A stretch of DNA of 64,000 nt from Chryseobacterium sp. G0201 (GTDB lineage Bacteria; Bacteroidota; Bacteroidia; Flavobacteriales; Weeksellaceae): positions 2,666,001 to 2,730,000 of the forward strand of contig NZ_CP033917.1 of the NCBI RefSeq assembly GCF_003815655.1, given 5' to 3'. The position numbers and the translations under genes are program-made. Position 1 is the stretch's first letter; every line of letters starts with the position of its first letter. Positions 60,953 through 64,000 of the stretch are shown in pieces. Below the pieces are notes generated by a model. That model worked only from the letters and a program-made list of their open reading frames with translations. It did not search any database and was not told the origin of the DNA.

Positions 60953-61642
60953 ATGAAATTTAATAAATCATATATCGGAGGCCTATTCTTATCATCAGCA
61001 TTGCTATTGACAAGTTGTGAGGCAGTACAGAATTCTAATCACCAACAGAGAGGTACTGCAGCAGGAGCTGTTTCAGGAGCTGTACTTGGTGGTATTTTAG
61101 GGAACAATGTTGGTAAAGGTGGAAATGGAGCTCTAGGAGCTGTATTAGGAGGTATTATTGGTGGTGTTGCAGGTAACGTTATCGGTAACAAAATGGATAA
61201 GCAAGCTAAAGATATCAAAGAAACTTTACCGGGAGCTGAAGTAGAAAGAGTAGGAGACGGTATCAAAATTACAATGAACGAAAGTATTGTAACTTTTGCA
61301 TTCGATTCTTCAAATCTTACATCTGTAGCTCAAACTAACTTAGATAAATTAGCTAAGGTTCTTGTGGATAATCCTGATACAAATATTAATGTATACGGAC
61401 ACACAGACAGCAAAGGAGCAGACGATTACAACATGAAGCTTTCACAAAGAAGGGCTGATGCTGTAAAAGCTTATTTAGCAGGAAAAGGTATTGCTTCAAG
61501 CAGAATGTTTGCTAAAGGAGAAGGAGAAAGCATGCCGGTTGCAACAAACGATACAGATGAAGGAAGAGCTAAAAATAGAAGAGTAGAGTTTGCTATTACA
61601 GCAAATGAAAAAATGATTAATGATGCTAAACAAGGGCAGTAA
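60953..61642 (+). CDS. OmpA-family lipoprotein with glycine zipper
   Basis: This 229-aa lipoprotein has Cys22 (LLTSC), a glycine-zipper region (about 36-85, GAVSGAVLGGILGNNVG and similar), and a C-terminal OmpA domain (about 115-220) with FAFDSSNLT, VYGHTDSKGADDYNMKLSQRRADAV and GRAKNRRVEF. It links outer membrane and peptidoglycan. Highly expressed homologues are common in the phylum. Confidence 0.94.
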   Translation: MKFNKSYIGGLFLSSALLLTSCEAVQNSNHQQRGTAAGAVSGAVLGGILGNNVGKGGNGALGAVLGGIIGGVAGNVIGNKMDKQAKDIKETLPGAEVERVGDGIKITMNESIVTFAFDSSNLTSVAQTNLDKLAKVLVDNPDTNINVYGHTDSKGADDYNMKLSQRRADAVKAYLAGKGIASSRMFAKGEGESMPVATNDTDEGRAKNRRVEFAITANEKMINDAKQGQ

Positions 61643-61672
61643 TTAATTTAACATATAAATATTTTCATAAAG

Positions 61673-61692
61673 ACCGCTTCGGCGGTTTTTTT
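61673..61692 (+). terminator. Terminator after the OmpA gene
   Basis: A 5-bp GC stem (61673-61677 against 61682-61686) with a stable TTCG tetraloop precedes a T run. Confidence 0.88.
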
Positions 61693-61729
61693 TGTATTTT
61701 TATGCAACCATTTTTTATTTTGAATTCAT

Positions 61730-61737
61730 TATTTTTG
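61730..61737 (+). promoter_or_regulatory. -7 promoter element of the UbiA-DprE operon
   Basis: TATTTTTG matches TAnnTTTG, 17 bases upstream of the ATG at 61755. Confidence 0.6.
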
Positions 61738-61754
61738 CAATTGAAATACCATAG

Positions 61755-62642
61755 ATGAAGAAATATTTAAAGCTACTCCGTGTAGAGCAATGGGTGAAAA
61801 ACCTTTTTGTTTTTGTCCCTTTATTTTTTTCAGGCAATATTAAGAACGTAGATTTACTTAGCAAGAGTATCTTTGCTTTTATTATTTTTTCTGTGGCAGC
61901 AAGTGTTGTTTATATCCTTAATGATTATAACGATATTGAAGCAGACAGCAAACACCCTGAAAAACGCAGAAGACCTTTGGCCAGCGGCGCCATATCAAAA
62001 TCAAAAGCGATAGGAATTCTTATTGGGTTAATAATTTTAGATATCGCTCTGATATTCTTAGCACAAACCTATTTTCATGAGAATCTTTGGAAATTTGCAA
62101 CCATTATTGGGATGTATTTTGTAATGAATCTCGCTTATACATTCAAATTAAAACATGTTCCGATTATTGATATTTTTATTATTGCAACAGGATTTGTTTT
62201 AAGAGTTTTGGCCGGAGGTTATATTACGGGAATTAATATTTCCCAATGGGCGATCTTGTTGACCTTTGTTTTGGCATTGGTTTTAGCAATAGGTAAACGA
62301 CGTGGCGAGCTTATCAATGCTCAGGTTTCAGGAAAAACAAGGCGTGCTTTGGACGGATACAACGTACAGTTTGCAGATATCGCGCTTTCTATTTCAGTGA
62401 CATTGGCAATCGTATGTTATTTGATGTTTACGTTATCACCTGAAGTTCAGGCAAGATTTCATGAAAGAGTTTTTTATACCGTAATTTTTGTTGTATTCGC
62501 TTTTTTAAGATATTTACAACAAACATTGGTCTACAACAGAACAGAGTCTCCTACAAAAATTGTTTACAGAGACAGATATATACAAGTTACCTTATTATTG
62601 TGGGTGGCTGCATTTTTAATTCAAATTTACTTTAAAAAATGA
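61755..62642 (+). CDS. UbiA-family prenyltransferase, DPPR-synthase-like
   Basis: This 295-aa protein has about nine membrane spans and the UbiA aspartate motif NDYNDIEADSKHPEKRRRPLASG, plus LKHVPIIDIFIIATGFVLRVLAGG. The order and motifs resemble decaprenyl-phosphate phosphoribosyltransferase, which joins polyprenyl phosphate to PRPP. The next gene overlaps by four bases (ATGA) and is DprE1-like, supporting this over quinone synthesis. It is likely the first step of a polyprenylphosphoryl-arabinose donor pathway. Confidence 0.85.
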   Translation: MKKYLKLLRVEQWVKNLFVFVPLFFSGNIKNVDLLSKSIFAFIIFSVAASVVYILNDYNDIEADSKHPEKRRRPLASGAISKSKAIGILIGLIILDIALIFLAQTYFHENLWKFATIIGMYFVMNLAYTFKLKHVPIIDIFIIATGFVLRVLAGGYITGINISQWAILLTFVLALVLAIGKRRGELINAQVSGKTRRALDGYNVQFADIALSISVTLAIVCYLMFTLSPEVQARFHERVFYTVIFVVFAFLRYLQQTLVYNRTESPTKIVYRDRYIQVTLLLWVAAFLIQIYFKK

Positions 62643-63958
62643 AGCCGAATTTTATACAAAAAGTTACCAACTGGGGTAATTTTCCCATAGTGGAAAAAGA
62701 AATGAAGTCTGAAGACAGCTTCAAAAAAATAAAAGATTTTGTCATCAATCATAATGAAGTCATTGCAAGAGGAAACGGAAGATGTTACGGCGATGCTTCA
62801 TTGGGTGAACATATATTTTCGACAAAAAAATTAAATAAATTCATAAGTTTTGACCGTTTGAACGGAATTTTAGAATGTGAATCGGGAGTTTTGCTCTCCG
62901 ACGTTCTTGAAATTTCTGTTCCGCAAGGTTATTTTTTATATGTAACGCCCGGAACTAAGTTTGTTTCTGTTGGCGGAGCGATCGCATCCGATGTTCATGG
63001 TAAGAACCATCATGCAGAAGGCTGTTTTTCGGAATATGTGATCGAATTTAAATTGATGACCGAAAACGGCGACATTATCACTTGTTCAAGAGAGGAAAAT
63101 ATCGATAAATTTTGGGCTACAATTGGAGGAATGGGGCTTACAGGAATCATTCTTACTGCAAAATTTAAGCTTAAAAATATAGAATCTGCCTACATCCGTC
63201 AGGAAAGTATCAAAGCAGAAAATCTGGACGAAATTTTTACATTATTTGAAGAAAGCGAAAGCTGGACGTACACCGTTGCGTGGATCGACTGCCTACAAAA
63301 AGGAAAAGATATCGGAAGAAGTATTTTGATGAGAGGTGAACATGCTTTTCAACATGAGCTTCCTCAGAATTTAACCAAAAATCCTTTAAGGTTAAAGAAA
63401 AAACTACAGCCAACGGTTCCTTTTTACTTTCCGAATTTTGCGTTGAATTCGCTTACGGTGAAAATTTTCAATCTGTTATATTATAAAAAACAGTCTAAAA
63501 AAGAAGTGAAAAATTTCATCGATTACGAAACATTTTTCTACCCTTTAGACGCTGTTAATGAATGGAATAAAATTTATGGAAAATCCGGTTTTATCCAATA
63601 TCAGATGGTAATCCCAAAAGAAACAGGCAAGGAAGGAATGAAAAAAATCCTTGAAACCATCGCAAATAGCGGAAATGGTTCTTTCTTAGCAGTTTTAAAA
63701 CTTTTTGGAAAGAATAATCCGGAAGCTTACAACTCATTTCCTTTTGAGGGTTACACATTGGCGCTGGATTTTAAAGTCAATTCAAAGCTGAAAAAATTGG
63801 TTGAGCAATTGGATAGCATCGTTCAGGAGTTCGGAGGAAGGATTTATCTTACCAAAGACAGCATGAGCAGATCATCGTTGACCAATTATCTTAAAAATGT
63901 TCAGAGTTCCAAATTTGTGTCTTTACAGCACAAAAGAATCATAAATAATAATTCATAA
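62639..63958 (+). CDS. FAD-binding oxidase, DprE1-like
   Basis: This 439-aa flavoprotein has a PCMH-type FAD domain with ARGNGRCYGDASLGEH (flavin-binding loop), YVTPGTKFVSVGGAIASDVHGKNHH and TIGGMGLTGIILTAKFKL. A C-terminal substrate domain follows, rich in the LTKDSMSR block seen in DprE1 proteins. DprE1 oxidises decaprenylphosphoryl-ribose. It overlaps the UbiA gene by four bases, and its stop is directly followed by the next ATG. Confidence 0.88.
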   Translation: MKPNFIQKVTNWGNFPIVEKEMKSEDSFKKIKDFVINHNEVIARGNGRCYGDASLGEHIFSTKKLNKFISFDRLNGILECESGVLLSDVLEISVPQGYFLYVTPGTKFVSVGGAIASDVHGKNHHAEGCFSEYVIEFKLMTENGDIITCSREENIDKFWATIGGMGLTGIILTAKFKLKNIESAYIRQESIKAENLDEIFTLFEESESWTYTVAWIDCLQKGKDIGRSILMRGEHAFQHELPQNLTKNPLRLKKKLQPTVPFYFPNFALNSLTVKIFNLLYYKKQSKKEVKNFIDYETFFYPLDAVNEWNKIYGKSGFIQYQMVIPKETGKEGMKKILETIANSGNGSFLAVLKLFGKNNPEAYNSFPFEGYTLALDFKVNSKLKKLVEQLDSIVQEFGGRIYLTKDSMSRSSLTNYLKNVQSSKFVSLQHKRIINNNS

Positions 63959-64000
63959 ATGATAGTTCTGGGAAGTACGTCTGAGGTAGCTCAGGCTTTT
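63959..64000 (+). CDS. SDR oxidoreductase, DprE2-like, truncated by the window end
   Basis: The ATG at 63959 begins immediately after the DprE1-like stop. The 14 readable residues are MIVLGSTSEVAQAF, the start of an SDR Rossmann motif as seen in DprE2-type reductases. The gene runs on past the window. Confidence 0.65.
   Translation, partial: MIVLGSTSEVAQAF

Overview
The window is about 64 kb of AT-rich chromosome from a Bacteroidota bacterium, most likely a flavobacterium of the Chryseobacterium type. The evidence is a SusC/SusD pair, T9SS type A C-terminal sorting domains, DUF6438, GSCFA and DUF5683 families, a LepB with extra membrane segments, and the Bacteroidota -7 promoter element TAnnTTTG just upstream of many genes. 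The genus is an inference; the phylum is well supported.

Layout. 1-7.4 kb: a nutrient-acquisition locus (secreted glycerophosphodiester phosphodiesterase, SusC-like porin, SusD-like lipoprotein, secreted calcineurin-like phosphoesterase), probably for organic phosphate. 7.7-10.9 kb: SDR oxidoreductase, prmA, two hypotheticals. 11.1-12.0 kb: five minus-strand tRNA genes, Ser(GCT)-Pro(TGG)-Arg(TCT) and a duplicated Pro-Arg cassette. 12.2-14.7 kb: lipoprotein amidase and aspA. 14.7-19.9 kb: surface-polysaccharide genes (methyltransferases, glycosyltransferases, flippase). 20-29.4 kb: two DEAD-box helicases, a Pit phosphate transporter with its DUF47 partner, polyprenyl diphosphate synthase, GSCFA-DUF4269-TatD. 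29.5-36.9 kb: paired DUF6438 lipoproteins and a duplicated two-gene cassette (YadA-head-like protein plus T9SS-secreted protein). 36.9-39.3 kb: hpt-adk-obgE. 39.9-45.7 kb: an ABC-F protein with a structured leader carrying a small upstream ORF, an alpha/beta hydrolase, a ParDE toxin-antitoxin pair with a palindromic operator, an unrecognised membrane protein, purA. 46-50.7 kb: an unusual minus-strand trio, a muramidase and two large unrecognised proteins that share a homologous core domain and a C-terminal IG-x-x-C-x-x-x-PK-x-P motif. 51.1-58.5 kb: tonB, parA-parB-DUF5683-dapB-lepB, then a LepB-like protein that has lost both catalytic residues, and a WbqC protein. 58.6-64 kb: subtilisin-like protease, lipocalin-like lipoprotein, OmpA lipoprotein, and the start of a decaprenylphosphoryl-arabinose-type pathway (UbiA/DPPR synthase, DprE1-like, truncated DprE2-like).

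Between genes lie at least five families of short dispersed palindromic or iterated repeats, several acting as or sitting beside terminators. Most of the window is housekeeping sequence. The parts most likely to be new are the paralogous pair with the muramidase (46-50.7 kb), the catalytically dead LepB partner (57.2 kb), the ABC-F leader (39.83-39.94 kb), and the DnaA-box cluster upstream of parAB (51.96-52.17 kb).
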